A stretch of 64,000 bases of DNA, taken from NCBI GenBank assembly GCA_018434945.1, contig JAHDOI010000055.1, forward strand, positions 51,210-115,209. The letters are read 5' to 3'. The notes below the pieces were generated by a model. The model did no database searches. It was not told where the DNA came from and worked only from the letters and a program-made list of their open reading frames with translations. The stretch comes from Selenomonadales bacterium. Lineage in GTDB: Bacteria; Bacillota; Negativicutes; Sporomusales; UBA7701. The position numbers were made by a program, and so were the translations under genes. Of this stretch, positions 25,583-33,892 are shown one piece after another; positions within the stretch are counted from its first letter, which is position 1; each line of letters starts with the position of its first letter.

Positions 25583-26163
25583 CTGATCTCGTTTATGGTC
25601 TGATTACCGGCATCCTGTTCGGTTTCTTCCTGCAAAAGGGCCGGGTGCTCCGCTACGACAAGCAGCTCGGCGCCCTCCGTTTCCAGGATTTCACGATCAT
25701 CAAGTTCATGCTTTCGCATATCATCGTGGCGATGGTGGGCGTGTACTTCCTTTACGACCTCGGTCTCGTCAAGCTTTCCATCAAGGCCACAATCCTGGGG
25801 GGCGTGGTCGTCGGCGGGCTGCTCTTCGGCCTGGGCTGGGGCATGCTCGGCTATTGTCCCGGAACTTCGCTCGGCGCGCTGGGCGAAGGGCGCTGGGACG
25901 CGATTTGGGGCATCATGGGCATGCTGGTGGGCGCCGGGCTGTTCGCGGAGATGTACCCGCTCCTGAAGGCGACGGTCCTCACGTGGGGCAATTACGGCAA
26001 GCTAACCATCCCGCAGGTCCTGGGCGTGAACCATTGGCTGGTGGTCATTCCCGTCGCCGCTGCCGCCGCCGTTTTTCTGGTCTGGCTGGAGCGTTTCGAG
26101 GCCCGCGCGGCACGCATGCGGACAGAGGCGGCCGAAGGTGTTCATACCCCCGGCGGAAAATGA
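25579..26163 (+). CDS. YeeE/YedE-family sulfur-compound transporter, second half
   Basis: 194 residues from GTG 25579, which overlaps the preceding stop by four bases. It has five hydrophobic segments and the second family motif GMLGYCPGTSLGALGEG (about 86-102), again with a single key cysteine. With its partner it should form the complete two-domain transporter. The C-terminus is a charged cytoplasmic tail. A bidirectional terminator follows at 26180-26209. Confidence 0.85.
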   Translation: MTDLVYGLITGILFGFFLQKGRVLRYDKQLGALRFQDFTIIKFMLSHIIVAMVGVYFLYDLGLVKLSIKATILGGVVVGGLLFGLGWGMLGYCPGTSLGALGEGRWDAIWGIMGMLVGAGLFAEMYPLLKATVLTWGNYGKLTIPQVLGVNHWLVVIPVAAAAAVFLVWLERFEARAARMRTEAAEGVHTPGGK

Positions 26164-26179
26164 AACGCCGATAAACTTG

Positions 26180-26209
26180 AAAGCACCGCCCAGAGCCGGC
26201 GGTGCTTTA
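26180..26209. terminator. Bidirectional terminator
   Basis: AAAGCACCGCC / GGCGGTGCTTTA stem lies between the converging YeeE operon and the metal-cluster operon. It abuts the stop codon at 26210. Confidence 0.8.
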
Positions 26210-26944
26210 TTATCGCCCGCAGATACAGAATCTCGGCAGGTCGAACAATTTCGCCAGGCCCGCGGTGGTAACGCCGTAGTAGATGACCGGTTTCCCCTGC
26301 AGCAGCTCGCGGTAGGTGTCGTTGACCAGGACGCTGCCGGTCGACAGCACGATATCCGCCCAGCAGGCGTTTTCGGCGTTGCGGGCCGCGTCGTCGATGC
26401 GAACGCCGCTGCGGATCTGGCCGATGTTGTCGGGGTTGAGGTCGGTCGCCCTTATTTCGAAGCCCGCGTCGACGAGCGACTGGATAAGGGCCGGCTGCAG
26501 GCCGACGAAGGCAATTTTCGGACGGCCGTACAGTTTTTCGATATGGGCGGGGAGTTGCTGCGCGCACAGCGCCGGTTCCTTATCCTTGCAGTGGATTGTC
26601 GCCTCGACCTGCCGGGTATCGCGCATTACGGCGTTGAGGGTCGCGACGAAGACCGCCCGGCGGAAATTGGTATTCAGCGCCATGTGCAGCACCTCGCCGA
26701 GCGAGCCGCTGAAGTGCCCAGGCTGGTCGGTGTACGCCTGACCGACGCCGTCGCGGTATCGGGCTTCCATCATGACTTCTTTCCCCTTGAGAAGGGGATA
26801 ATCGTCGCGGTCGGGCTTGCCGATGGCCTCTTCCGGGGTGAGATTGCGCGCCGATACGATGTGCACCTGCTCGCTTTCATCCCATTTCCCGTCCGCCGCC
26901 ATCCGGATAAGTTCTCTTCTCGCTTCTTCCAGCAGTGTCATCAT
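26210..26944 (-). CDS. DUF364 Rossmann-like protein (putative heavy-metal chelation)
   Basis: 244 residues; GGAGA precedes the ATG. The second half carries the DUF364 Rossmann-like pattern PKIAFVGLQPALIQSL, then ATDLNPDNIG, then DIVLSTGSVLVNDTY. DUF364/DUF4213 proteins are described as putative heavy-metal chelation proteins, without a proven reaction. It is the last gene of the twelve-gene run and a distant paralogue of the protein at 29289. It probably handles a metal or a metal-sulfur precursor in the cytoplasm. Confidence 0.8.
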   Translation of the reverse strand: MMTLLEEARRELIRMAADGKWDESEQVHIVSARNLTPEEAIGKPDRDDYPLLKGKEVMMEARYRDGVGQAYTDQPGHFSGSLGEVLHMALNTNFRRAVFVATLNAVMRDTRQVEATIHCKDKEPALCAQQLPAHIEKLYGRPKIAFVGLQPALIQSLVDAGFEIRATDLNPDNIGQIRSGVRIDDAARNAENACWADIVLSTGSVLVNDTYRELLQGKPVIYYGVTTAGLAKLFDLPRFCICGR

Positions 26945-26954
26945 GATCTCTCCT

Positions 26955-28292
26955 TTAATTGTCAGTTTTTTCGCCGCTTTCCGGCAATGACGGCGGCAGT
27001 TTGCCCGCCAGCCGCACCATGTCCTCCGCGAGGCCGCGGACTTTTTCGCGCAGTTTGAAGACGCAGTCGGTCTCCGTCGCCGTCCCCTGGACGATATCCT
27101 CGGCCAGGGCCTTGCAGCTCGGCGAACCGCACGAGCCGCAGTCGAGGCCGGGGAGGTTGTTGAGCGTCTTTTCCATCAGGTCTACTTTATACATCGCCCG
27201 GAAGATATTCTCGTCAAGCCGCATGATCGGCCGGGGCTCGATCGCGCGGCGTTCGGCCGTGGCCAGCACAGTGATGTCGCCGCCGCGGGGGACTGCGCCG
27301 CGGGCAGCGTATTCGGCCGCCATTTTGCGGGCACGCTCCGCCAGGCGGTGCTGGGCGACAAAACGGTTCTCGACGGTCAGCGGACCGCCGATGCAGCCGC
27401 CGGCGCACGCCAGGGCTTCGATATGGTCTACATGGGCAAGCTTCCCGAGCGCCACCTGTTCCAACAGTTCCCCCACCCTGGCGATGCCGTCGACGACCAG
27501 GGAGTTGGCTGTCTCCACCGCGGCGTTCTCGCCGCCGGATACGGCCCAGCCGAAACCGATCCAGGAAGCTATCGGCCTGCGGAGGGGCGCGGGGTGATTG
27601 GCCAGTATTTTTCGCAGCTCACCGTATATCTGCGCTATCCCTATCGCGCCGGTAACATCCGAGTTTTCCGCGCCCAGCGGATGTTTTACGGCCGTCATTT
27701 TCGCCGGGCAGGGGGTGACAAACCAGACGCCGATTTCCCCCGGCGCGATGTTCTTCGCCCGGCTCGCGTCCGCCCGGGCAATCCTCGCGGCAACGTCGAC
27801 AGGCGCGTCGATGGGGATCAGGTGGTCGATCAGTTCGGGGTATTTCACCTGGATGAGGCGGACGACCGCCGGACATGCGGATGATATGGCGGGCCGCCTG
27901 ATATCGGCGCGTTGCAGGAATGACTTTGTGCCCATGGATACGATCTCCGCCGCCTGCGCCACCTCGAAGACATCGTCGAAGCCAAGGGCGAGCAGTGCGC
28001 CAAGGATATCTTCTATTTTTATTTCGGCGGCGAATTGCCCGTAAAGCGCCGGAGCGGGCAGGGCGATATTGTATGCGAATCGCCCGATGTCTTCGAGGCA
28101 ATCGGTAACGGCGGTTTTGGCATGGTTGGCGCAATGGCGGATGCACTCGCCGCAGTCGATGCAGCGCGCCTCGGTTATCTGCGCCTTGCCGCCACGGATG
28201 CGGATCGCTTCGGTCGGGCAGCGTTTTATGCAGTTGACGCACCCTTTGCAGCGATCGGCGATAAGCCGCACCGAATGGAAGTATTCTCCCAT
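26955..28292 (-). CDS. [FeFe]-hydrogenase-like Fe-S protein
   Basis: 445 residues from ATG 28292; the ribosome binding site is weak, and a GTG twelve bases upstream is possible. Residues about 10-70 hold two 4Fe-4S clusters (CKGCVNCIKRCP, CIDCGECIRHC). The central domain keeps the four H-cluster cysteines: SSACPAV (L1), VTPCPAK (L2) and ACAGGCIGG (L3). The L1 proton-relay cysteine of catalytic enzymes (TSCCP) is Ala. A C-terminal cluster motif (DCGSCGSPSCKA, about 370) resembles sensory or HfsB-type members. It is probably a redox or H2 sensor, or a cluster-handling protein, rather than a bulk hydrogenase. Confidence 0.8.
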   Translation of the reverse strand: MGEYFHSVRLIADRCKGCVNCIKRCPTEAIRIRGGKAQITEARCIDCGECIRHCANHAKTAVTDCLEDIGRFAYNIALPAPALYGQFAAEIKIEDILGALLALGFDDVFEVAQAAEIVSMGTKSFLQRADIRRPAISSACPAVVRLIQVKYPELIDHLIPIDAPVDVAARIARADASRAKNIAPGEIGVWFVTPCPAKMTAVKHPLGAENSDVTGAIGIAQIYGELRKILANHPAPLRRPIASWIGFGWAVSGGENAAVETANSLVVDGIARVGELLEQVALGKLAHVDHIEALACAGGCIGGPLTVENRFVAQHRLAERARKMAAEYAARGAVPRGGDITVLATAERRAIEPRPIMRLDENIFRAMYKVDLMEKTLNNLPGLDCGSCGSPSCKALAEDIVQGTATETDCVFKLREKVRGLAEDMVRLAGKLPPSLPESGEKTDN

Positions 28293-28335
28293 GCTTGACA
28301 CCACGCAATCTGCCAGTAGTTCCCGATATGTAGCG

Positions 28336-29229
28336 TTACCATCCCTTCTCCAGGGATAAGTTGAATTCGGACGGCTCCAGGTGGATGACTGTGTCGCAGG
28401 GAGCAAAAACGGCCGCAATTTCCGCCTCTATTTCGTCGCATACGGCGTGGGCCTGGTTGAGGTTCATGCTTCTGTCGAGCAGGATGGAGACGTCGATCAG
28501 GCGGCGGCTGCCTGCCTTCCTGGTACGCAGGCGGTTAAAGGCGATGATTTTCGGATGCTCGTTTATGATCCGGCGGATTATCTTTTCGTCCTCAGGCGGC
28601 AGACTGACGTCGGTCAGTTCCCGCAAGCTCTTGCCGATCATCTTGTACCCGGCTCTGACGATAAGTGCGGCCACCGCGATGGCCACTACCGGGTCGAGCC
28701 AGTAGAGACCGGTGATTTTTATCGCGCAAAGTCCGCCTAGCACTCCGAGCGAGGTCCATACATCGGCCCGCAGATGGAGCGCATCGGCCTCGAGCGCGTT
28801 AGAACCCGTTCGCCCGGCCACCGCATACAGCTTCCCGGAAATATGCCAATTGATCAGCACGGACAGCAGCATCACCCCGATGCCGTAGTCTAAGTGTTCG
28901 GGCGCGCCGGAGTTTTGAAGCTTCGCCAGCGACTCGTTGACTATCCACAGAGCCGCGGTTATCATGAGCATCGACTCGACAGCGCCCGACAGGCTTTCAA
29001 TCTTACCGTGGCCGTAGGTATGGTGCCCGTCAGGGGGCCTATCGGCCTGACGGACCGCGAAAAACGCTATAAGCGACGCGACGAGATCGAGCATGGAGTG
29101 GACAGCTTCGGACAGGATGCTGATTGCACCACCGTATAATCCAACCGCCAGCTTGAGAATAACCAGGATAAAGTTCGAAGCTACCGAAAGTCTGGCGACG
29201 CCGATTTTCGATGCGGCAAGCTGTTCCAA
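28336..29229 (-). CDS. Cation diffusion facilitator (CDF) metal exporter
   Basis: About 297 residues from TTG 29229, chosen because AGGGAGGGG lies just upstream and the protein then has the normal CDF length. Six membrane helices carry SEAVHSMLDLVAS (TM2) and ADALHLRADVWTS (TM5), the His/Asp metal site. HTYGHGKIESL lies between TM2 and TM3. The C-terminal cytoplasmic dimerisation domain is present. It exports Zn2+, Fe2+ or similar ions. Its place inside the metal-cluster operon suggests balancing of the metal used there. Confidence 0.88.
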   Translation of the reverse strand: MEQLAASKIGVARLSVASNFILVILKLAVGLYGGAISILSEAVHSMLDLVASLIAFFAVRQADRPPDGHHTYGHGKIESLSGAVESMLMITAALWIVNESLAKLQNSGAPEHLDYGIGVMLLSVLINWHISGKLYAVAGRTGSNALEADALHLRADVWTSLGVLGGLCAIKITGLYWLDPVVAIAVAALIVRAGYKMIGKSLRELTDVSLPPEDEKIIRRIINEHPKIIAFNRLRTRKAGSRRLIDVSILLDRSMNLNQAHAVCDEIEAEIAAVFAPCDTVIHLEPSEFNLSLEKGW

Positions 29230-29288
29230 GCCTATCCCCTCCCTTGTCAAGGGTGCATAGCTTCCGTTTGGCGGCGCTGCGCTTATTG

Positions 29289-30071
29289 TCAGGGTGCTTG
29301 ACGCGCTGGCACCCGCACGGTGATTTTTTGGCCGAGTCTGATAAGTTGCTGCATCCCGGCGCATTGGCTTATGCCCGCGAGAACGGCGTCCCGGTTAGCC
29401 TGCGGCCATTTTGTTCCGGCGAGAACGGTGACCCCTGAGCCGATAAACGCATCCGGGTACAGCGGCGTGCTGGAGCCGACCAGAACGATGTCCCGGGCGG
29501 CCGTACAATTAGGCAGCAATGTTTCCAGCGTCCCGTTGATGAGTGATGTGCCGCTGACAAAAACCACCTGGCACTGCGGCAGGAGCTCAGCCTGGGACTC
29601 CTCCGGGTAGATATCGCCGGCGGCTTTTTGGCCGCGCTCGAAGACCATCACGCGCTTGGCTTTGCCGGTCATGGCGGCGATAACGGGGCCGATGTGGCCG
29701 ATAACGCCGACGGTGTCTTCCGGGGTGACGGCTACGGAGAAGGCCGCATCCGCCTCAGGAGTGTTATCGGCCTGGTTGAGGTTGTCGAACGCGGCGACGG
29801 AGTTCAGTACCGCCAGTCCTATCGCCACCATTATGACGTTTTTGCCTGTCACCGCCCATTCGGCAATATCGCCGGCCGCCTTCCCGGAAAGGCCGCCGGC
29901 CTGCGGGACGGCTGAGCATAAATGGCCGATGTCGTCTTTCAGAACATAGGTTACACCCAGGGAGCCGTCGTCGAGGTCCACGACCAGCAGGTTCAGCCCC
30001 ACCCTGACTTCCCTGATTTTTTTCCCCGCCAGTCGCGGCGATGCCGATTGCATTATGCGTTCGAGAATCAC
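29289..30071 (-). CDS. DUF364/DUF4213 protein (putative heavy-metal chelation)
   Basis: About 260 residues from GTG 30071, preceded by GGGAGGT at seven bases; a GTG at 30116 is possible but poorly served. The N-terminal part (REVRVGLNLLVVDLDDGSLGVTY) is DUF4213-like. The rest is the DUF364 Rossmann domain (VGVIGHIGPVIAAM; VVFVSGTSLINGTLETLL; IVLVGSSTPLYPDAF). It contains a few cysteines but no cluster motif. It is a paralogue of the protein at 26210, and two such proteins in one operon suggest two binding steps or a heteromer. Confidence 0.82.
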   Translation of the reverse strand: MILERIMQSASPRLAGKKIREVRVGLNLLVVDLDDGSLGVTYVLKDDIGHLCSAVPQAGGLSGKAAGDIAEWAVTGKNVIMVAIGLAVLNSVAAFDNLNQADNTPEADAAFSVAVTPEDTVGVIGHIGPVIAAMTGKAKRVMVFERGQKAAGDIYPEESQAELLPQCQVVFVSGTSLINGTLETLLPNCTAARDIVLVGSSTPLYPDAFIGSGVTVLAGTKWPQANRDAVLAGISQCAGMQQLIRLGQKITVRVPARQAP

Positions 30072-30134
30072 TGCCCTGACCTCCCGGAAAATTTTCTTCC
30101 CGATCTGCCGCGACACGCGGCACCTTTAAATCGT

Positions 30135-30515
30135 TCAGCGCCATTTATGCCTTTCGTTGGCGCGATAGTTTTCGATCGCCGCCTTGAGGGCGCTGACCCC
30201 CAGGTTCGAACAGTGCTGCTTCGCCTCCGGCAACCCGTCCAGGGCGTCGATGACATCTTGTTCGGTCATCTTCAAGGCTTCCCCGATGGTTTTGTCCTTC
30301 GCCAGCACTGTCGTCATGCTGCCGCAGGCGATAGCCGCACAGCAGCCGAATACCAGAAAACTGATGTTGGCTATCCTGTCGCCCTGGACCTGGATAAACA
30401 TTCTGAAAGTGTCGCCGCAGCCCGGTTCCCCCGCCGTCCCTACCCCGTCGGGATCTGACATTATGAAGACGTTGCGGGGTGAGGTGAAATGCTCCATCAC
30501 CGTGTCCGAATACAT
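30135..30515 (-). CDS. IscU/NifU-N-like Fe-S scaffold
   Basis: 126 residues starting MYSDTVMEHFTSPRNV. The three scaffold cysteines are at the expected places: GEPGCGDTF (about residue 33), FGCCAAIACGS (about 58-64) and AKQHCSNLG (about 101), with the Asp after the first Cys retained. It builds transient clusters on itself for transfer. It is embedded among NifX-like and MinD-type proteins, so it likely serves this cluster's own target rather than housekeeping. No cysteine desulfurase is adjacent. Confidence 0.9.
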   Translation of the reverse strand: MYSDTVMEHFTSPRNVFIMSDPDGVGTAGEPGCGDTFRMFIQVQGDRIANISFLVFGCCAAIACGSMTTVLAKDKTIGEALKMTEQDVIDALDGLPEAKQHCSNLGVSALKAAIENYRANERHKWR

Positions 30516-30566
30516 ACTGAATCCCCTTCCGTGGCGATACTTCGCCCCGTGTTGCGGAAGATACGC

Positions 30567-30596
30567 CCGGCCAAGCGGCTGTCGCCGCCTGGCCGG
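30567..30596. other. Strong intercistronic hairpin
   Basis: CCGGCCA-AGCGGC / GCCGC-CTGGCCGG forms a very stable stem between the NifX-like gene ending at 30636 and the IscU-like gene starting at 30515. There is no T-run in the operon direction, so it may be a stability or processing element that sets the relative level of downstream genes. Confidence 0.5.
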
Positions 30597-30635
30597 TTTT
30601 CTTGACGGGATAATCCTCGTTTCCGGCGGCCGCCT

Positions 30636-30998
30636 CTATATCCAGTGTCCTTCAACGTCCGGCGCCGCCAGCGGGGACAGCTGGCCGCTGTTGTACGCGT
30701 TTAACGCTTCGCCGACCGTTTCTGCCGCGGCGGAGAAGATTTTGATCCCGCTGGCGTCGAGGACTTTGAACGCTTTGGGCCCCACGTGCCCGGTGATCAG
30801 CGCGGTCGCCCCCAGCCGCTGGATGCTTTGCGCGGCCTGGATGCCCGCTCCCTGCGCGGCTTCGAGGTTCTGGGTGTTGGGGTGGCATTCCCAGGAGTCG
30901 TTATCAAGGTCGCACACGATGAAGTAGGCGGCTCTGCCGAAGCGGGTGTCGAACCGGTCGCCCATACCCGGGCCGCCGGCGGTTACTGCTACTTTCAT
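30636..30998 (-). CDS. NifX/NifB-like metal-cluster binding protein 1
   Basis: 120 residues starting MKVAVTAGGPGMGDRFDTRFGRAAYFIV, the dinitrogenase Fe-Mo cofactor biosynthesis fold (ribonuclease-H-like). The middle reads ALITGHVGPKAFKVL and the end LSPLAAPDVEGHW. Proteins of this fold carry or donate metal-sulfur clusters, for example NifX, NifY, ORP and MTH1175. It is the first of three such genes in a row and lies only four bases after its upstream neighbour. Confidence 0.85.
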   Translation of the reverse strand: MKVAVTAGGPGMGDRFDTRFGRAAYFIVCDLDNDSWECHPNTQNLEAAQGAGIQAAQSIQRLGATALITGHVGPKAFKVLDASGIKIFSAAAETVGEALNAYNSGQLSPLAAPDVEGHWI

Positions 30999-31002
30999 TT
31001 GG

Positions 31003-31371
31003 TTAGCCTCCGTTACAGTGATGTCCGTCTTCGTCGTGGCTGCAGGGATTCGCGCCTGTTTTAAGCGTCCCCTTGAGATAAGCCTCGACGACTTCCTCGG
31101 GTGTTCCGGCCTGTACGCCGCATACGACTTTGACGCCGTTCTGGTTGAACAGAGCCTGCGCCCGTTCGCCCATGCCGCCTGCCAGGACGGTGCCGGCGCC
31201 TTGCTGGGCCAGCCACGCCGGAAATACTCCCGGTTCGTGCGGCGGCGGCGTTTTCTTTGTAACGCCGGTGATTTTTCCGTCAGCCACGCTGACGAAGGCG
31301 AACTCCTGGCAGTGCCCGAAATGTGTGCAGAGTTTGCCTCCAGCCAAGGGGATACCGATCGTCGATGTCAT
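31003..31371 (-). CDS. NifX/NifB-like metal-cluster binding protein 2
   Basis: 122 residues. The fold is shown by STIGIPLAGGKLCTHFGHCQEFAFV at the start and AGTVLAGGMGERAQALFNQNGVKVV in the middle. It ends with a Cys/His-rich tail, NPCSHDEDGHHCNGG, that could bind metal. The CTHFGHC segment (Cys and His near residues 15-21) is another likely ligand set. These features distinguish it from its two neighbours, so the three paralogues probably have separate roles. Confidence 0.85.
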   Translation of the reverse strand: MTSTIGIPLAGGKLCTHFGHCQEFAFVSVADGKITGVTKKTPPPHEPGVFPAWLAQQGAGTVLAGGMGERAQALFNQNGVKVVCGVQAGTPEEVVEAYLKGTLKTGANPCSHDEDGHHCNGG

Positions 31372-31394
31372 TTTTCCATCTCCTTTCCTTTTTC

Positions 31395-31787
31395 CTAGAA
31401 GTAGCTGGCCGAATCCCTTTTGACCAGCTTTGTCACGTCTATCGCATCAGGTACCTGCAAGATACGCAGACGACCGTCGGCGAGCATTTCGGCCGCCTCC
31501 CTCACTGGCGCCTCGGGAGCCTGGTAGATGCTTATGCCGCGTTTGCCCAATTCTCTGAACGAAATCGGGTCGATACCCCCCGATATCACCGCTTCTATTC
31601 CTCTTTCCGTCAGCATGCCGGCTCTTATCTGGCCGCTATACTTCTGCTGGCGCGACCAAATGGACATTTTTACCGGTACCCAGTGCCCGTTCCCGGTGTC
31701 GAATACAAGCAGATAGCGCGCGGCTGTGAAACGGCCGTCGACGGGCGATTCCGGATTGTCGGTGCTTGCCGTGACCGCGATTTTCAT
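31395..31787 (-). CDS. NifX/NifB-like metal-cluster binding protein 3
   Basis: 130 residues from ATG 31787 (CGGGGGT upstream). It starts MKIAVTASTDNPESPVDGRFTAARYLLVFD and has EAVISGGIDPISFRELGKRGI in the middle. Unlike its two neighbours it has no cysteine at all, so if it binds a cluster it must use other ligands or act as a partner. It begins one base after the MinD-type ATPase gene ends, indicating co-translation. Confidence 0.82.
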   Translation of the reverse strand: MKIAVTASTDNPESPVDGRFTAARYLLVFDTGNGHWVPVKMSIWSRQQKYSGQIRAGMLTERGIEAVISGGIDPISFRELGKRGISIYQAPEAPVREAAEMLADGRLRILQVPDAIDVTKLVKRDSASYF

Positions 31788-31788
31788 G

Positions 31789-32712
31789 TTAAACCCCCGC
31801 AAATGATTTTAGCTTGCGATCGAGTTTATCGATGAGGCTTTCGACATGGTTGACCCCCAGCAGTACAGAGAGGTTATACCATAATTCGAGCATTTTTTCC
31901 TGAACTTCCGTGCTTTCTGTTTCCATGACGGTACGGCCGGTTTGGACGGCTGTCCGGAAGACGCTGTCGTAGGCGATTTCCCCGACGACGGGCACGTCGT
32001 CCGCCGCCAGCGACTCCTTCAGGGCAAGGGTGTTGGCGGGACTGAGGGTGGCTTTGTTGATGCAGACGGCGACGGGTACCCGGAAATGGCGGCAGAGTTT
32101 GCGAAGTCTTTCGAGGTCGTGCATGGCGCTCAGCGAGGGCTCGACGACGGCCAGCACCAGGTCGGCGCCGGTGACGGTGGCGATCGCCGGGCAGCCTATT
32201 CCCGGCGGCCCGTCGGTGATGAGGAGCGGCACCTTTTGTTGCTCGGCCAGCTTCTTGGCTTCCAGCCTGACCCTGCTAACAAGCTTGCCCGAGTTCTCGA
32301 CCGCCAGCCCGAGTTCGGCGTGGACCATGGTGCCGAAACGGGTATCGGATACCAGCCAGCGCCCGGCGCTTTTGTCCCGCATGGAGATTGCGTGGGCCGG
32401 GCAATTGAAGGCACAGACCCCGCAGCCTTCGCAGGCGAACGGCGAGGTTAACACCCCGTTGTCGATCGCGCCGAAGCGGCATAGCTCGGTGCATTTGCCG
32501 CAAGCCACGCATTGTGCGGAGTTTACCTCCGGTTCGAAGCCGGCGAGGAAATCGTGGCTTTCCCGCTGCCGCGCGCCTACCAGCAGGTGCAGGTTGGCGG
32601 CGTCGACGTCGCAGTCGGCCAGCACTTTTTCCGGAGCAAGGTAGGCCAGCGCGGCGCTGATGCCGGTTTTGCCTGTTCCGCCCTTGCCGCTCATGATTAC
32701 CATTTCTTTCAT
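31789..32712 (-). CDS. MinD/Mrp-family P-loop ATPase with inserted ferredoxin domain 2
   Basis: 307 residues. A deviant Walker A (SGKGGTGKT, about 8-16) starts the fold. A two-cluster ferredoxin is inserted at about 65-110 (CVACGKCTELC, then CEGCGVCAFNCP). ITDGPPGIGCP (about 165-175) contains the switch/Walker B region with an extra cysteine. Such ATPases act as Fe-S or metal-sulfur cluster carriers. This one overlaps the first ATPase gene by one base. The pair, followed by NifX-like proteins, is the layout known from the orange-protein (ORP) clusters of sulfate reducers. Confidence 0.9.
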   Translation of the reverse strand: MKEMVIMSGKGGTGKTGISAALAYLAPEKVLADCDVDAANLHLLVGARQRESHDFLAGFEPEVNSAQCVACGKCTELCRFGAIDNGVLTSPFACEGCGVCAFNCPAHAISMRDKSAGRWLVSDTRFGTMVHAELGLAVENSGKLVSRVRLEAKKLAEQQKVPLLITDGPPGIGCPAIATVTGADLVLAVVEPSLSAMHDLERLRKLCRHFRVPVAVCINKATLSPANTLALKESLAADDVPVVGEIAYDSVFRTAVQTGRTVMETESTEVQEKMLELWYNLSVLLGVNHVESLIDKLDRKLKSFAGV

Positions 32713-33554
32713 CAGCCATCACCGTCCTGACACACTTTACCCCATATCTCCCCGGCAATGGTCTGGTACGCGGGGGATATGCGCCCTTCGGCGTATTCGC
32801 GGGCAAACTCCTCGCTGTGGGGAATCCGGCCCACGACAGCCACTTTTTCCTGCGCGCACCAGTCAGCCACCGCGTTATCCCATGCCCCGCCGTCGCTCTT
32901 ATTGATGACAACCCCGGCCGGGATGCCGAGAATCTTCACAACCCCGAGCGCAAGACCGAGGTCGTGGAGCCCGAACGGCGTCGGCTCGGTCACTAAAAGG
33001 CAGTAGTCGCTATCGGCGACCGCCGCGACCATGGAGCAGGCTGTCCCGGGCGGACAGTCCACGATTGTGTCGCCGGTTGAAGGCAATGCTTGTTTCATCG
33101 CTTTGATAAGAGGACTGGCGGTGGGTGCGCCGACGTCAAGCAAACCGTCGATCAGCCTTGTTCCCGGGCTGTTTTGGGTAGCTGTGCCGCCGCGAACGGC
33201 GCCGATCGGTTTAGCCGTCTCGCTGACAGCATTTTGCGGGCAGGCTATGACGCACCCGCCGCAGCTATGGCAGAGTTCGTCAAACAACAACACCTTTGTG
33301 CCGGTGATTGCCAAAGCATTGAACAGGCATACCGTGGCGCAGCGGCCGCAGCCGTCGCACAGTTCGTCATCGAAGCCGGGACGCATTACGGTCACTTGCC
33401 GTTCTTCGTCGCGTGCGGGTTGTAGGAATAGGTGGCAGTTAGGCTCTTCCACGTCACAGTCAACGACTGTCGCACCGGGACGAGCCGCCGCCAGCAAGAG
33501 CGCTACGGTGGTTTTGCCCGTCCCGCCCTTGCCGCTGGCAATGCTCACAATCAC
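32712..33554 (-). CDS. MinD/Mrp-family P-loop ATPase with inserted ferredoxin domain 1
   Basis: 280 residues. It has Walker A SGKGGTGKTT at about 7-16, an inserted ferredoxin at about 60-110 (CDGCGRCATVC and CHSCGGCVIACP), and IVDCPPGTACS at about 163-173. It is similar to, but clearly distinct from, its downstream neighbour, and the two may form a heterodimer. Cytoplasmic. Expected to hydrolyse ATP to load or move a metal-sulfur cluster. It follows the DUF5320 gene by 14 bases. Confidence 0.9.
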   Translation of the reverse strand: MIVSIASGKGGTGKTTVALLLAAARPGATVVDCDVEEPNCHLFLQPARDEERQVTVMRPGFDDELCDGCGRCATVCLFNALAITGTKVLLFDELCHSCGGCVIACPQNAVSETAKPIGAVRGGTATQNSPGTRLIDGLLDVGAPTASPLIKAMKQALPSTGDTIVDCPPGTACSMVAAVADSDYCLLVTEPTPFGLHDLGLALGVVKILGIPAGVVINKSDGGAWDNAVADWCAQEKVAVVGRIPHSEEFAREYAEGRISPAYQTIAGEIWGKVCQDGDG

Positions 33555-33568
33555 CCTGGGTTCCCCCT

Positions 33569-33835
33569 TCAGTCCGTTTTGACGTCGGCGTCCTTGGCCT
33601 TCCTGGCCATCGCCCGGCAGGCGGCCGCCTGCCGTTCAAGCAGCTCGGCCCGCTCTTCGAGCAGTTCGATGTCGGGAGCGGCCTGCTGGTAGGGCATCGC
33701 CTGCCTGCGCCGCATTCCCCGTCCGAAGCCGAAGCCCTGGCCGAAGCCGCCTGCGCCCTGCAGGCCGAAGCATCCGCCCCGGCCCCAGCCGTTAGGCCCG
33801 ATACCCATCGGACCGGTTCCGTCTCCTCTAGGCAT
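33569..33835 (-). CDS. DUF5320-type small glycine-rich protein
   Basis: 88 residues from ATG 33835 (GGAGGG upstream). The start MPRGDGTGPMGIGPNGWGRGG and a Gly/Phe-rich stretch (QGAGGFGQGFGFGRGM) are the DUF5320 hallmark. A helical C-terminal half follows (ELLEERAELLERQAA). Members are regularly found next to NifX-like and MinD-type genes, but their function is not known. It is the first gene of the long metal-cluster run and has its own copy of the palindromic operator at 33859-33874. Confidence 0.85.
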   Translation of the reverse strand: MPRGDGTGPMGIGPNGWGRGGCFGLQGAGGFGQGFGFGRGMRRRQAMPYQQAAPDIELLEERAELLERQAAACRAMARKAKDADVKTD

Positions 33836-33858
33836 ACAAACCCTCCTTTCCATGGTTT

Positions 33859-33874
33859 TTGAAACATATTTCAT
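33859..33874. promoter_or_regulatory. Second copy of the DUF134-type palindromic operator
   Basis: TTGAAACATATTTCAT matches 14 of 16 positions of the perfect palindrome at 34336-34351 and lies just before the DUF5320 gene. The shared site suggests that one regulator controls both the DUF134 gene and the downstream metal-cluster operon. Confidence 0.6.
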
Positions 33875-33892
33875 AATCAGGGCAAAAAATTT

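Noticed and set aside
30135..32712. Nitrogenase cofactor (nif) locus
   Set aside because: NifX- and NifU-like proteins are present, but no nifH, D, K, E, N or B gene; the MinD/DUF134/DUF5320 company indicates an ORP-like locus instead.
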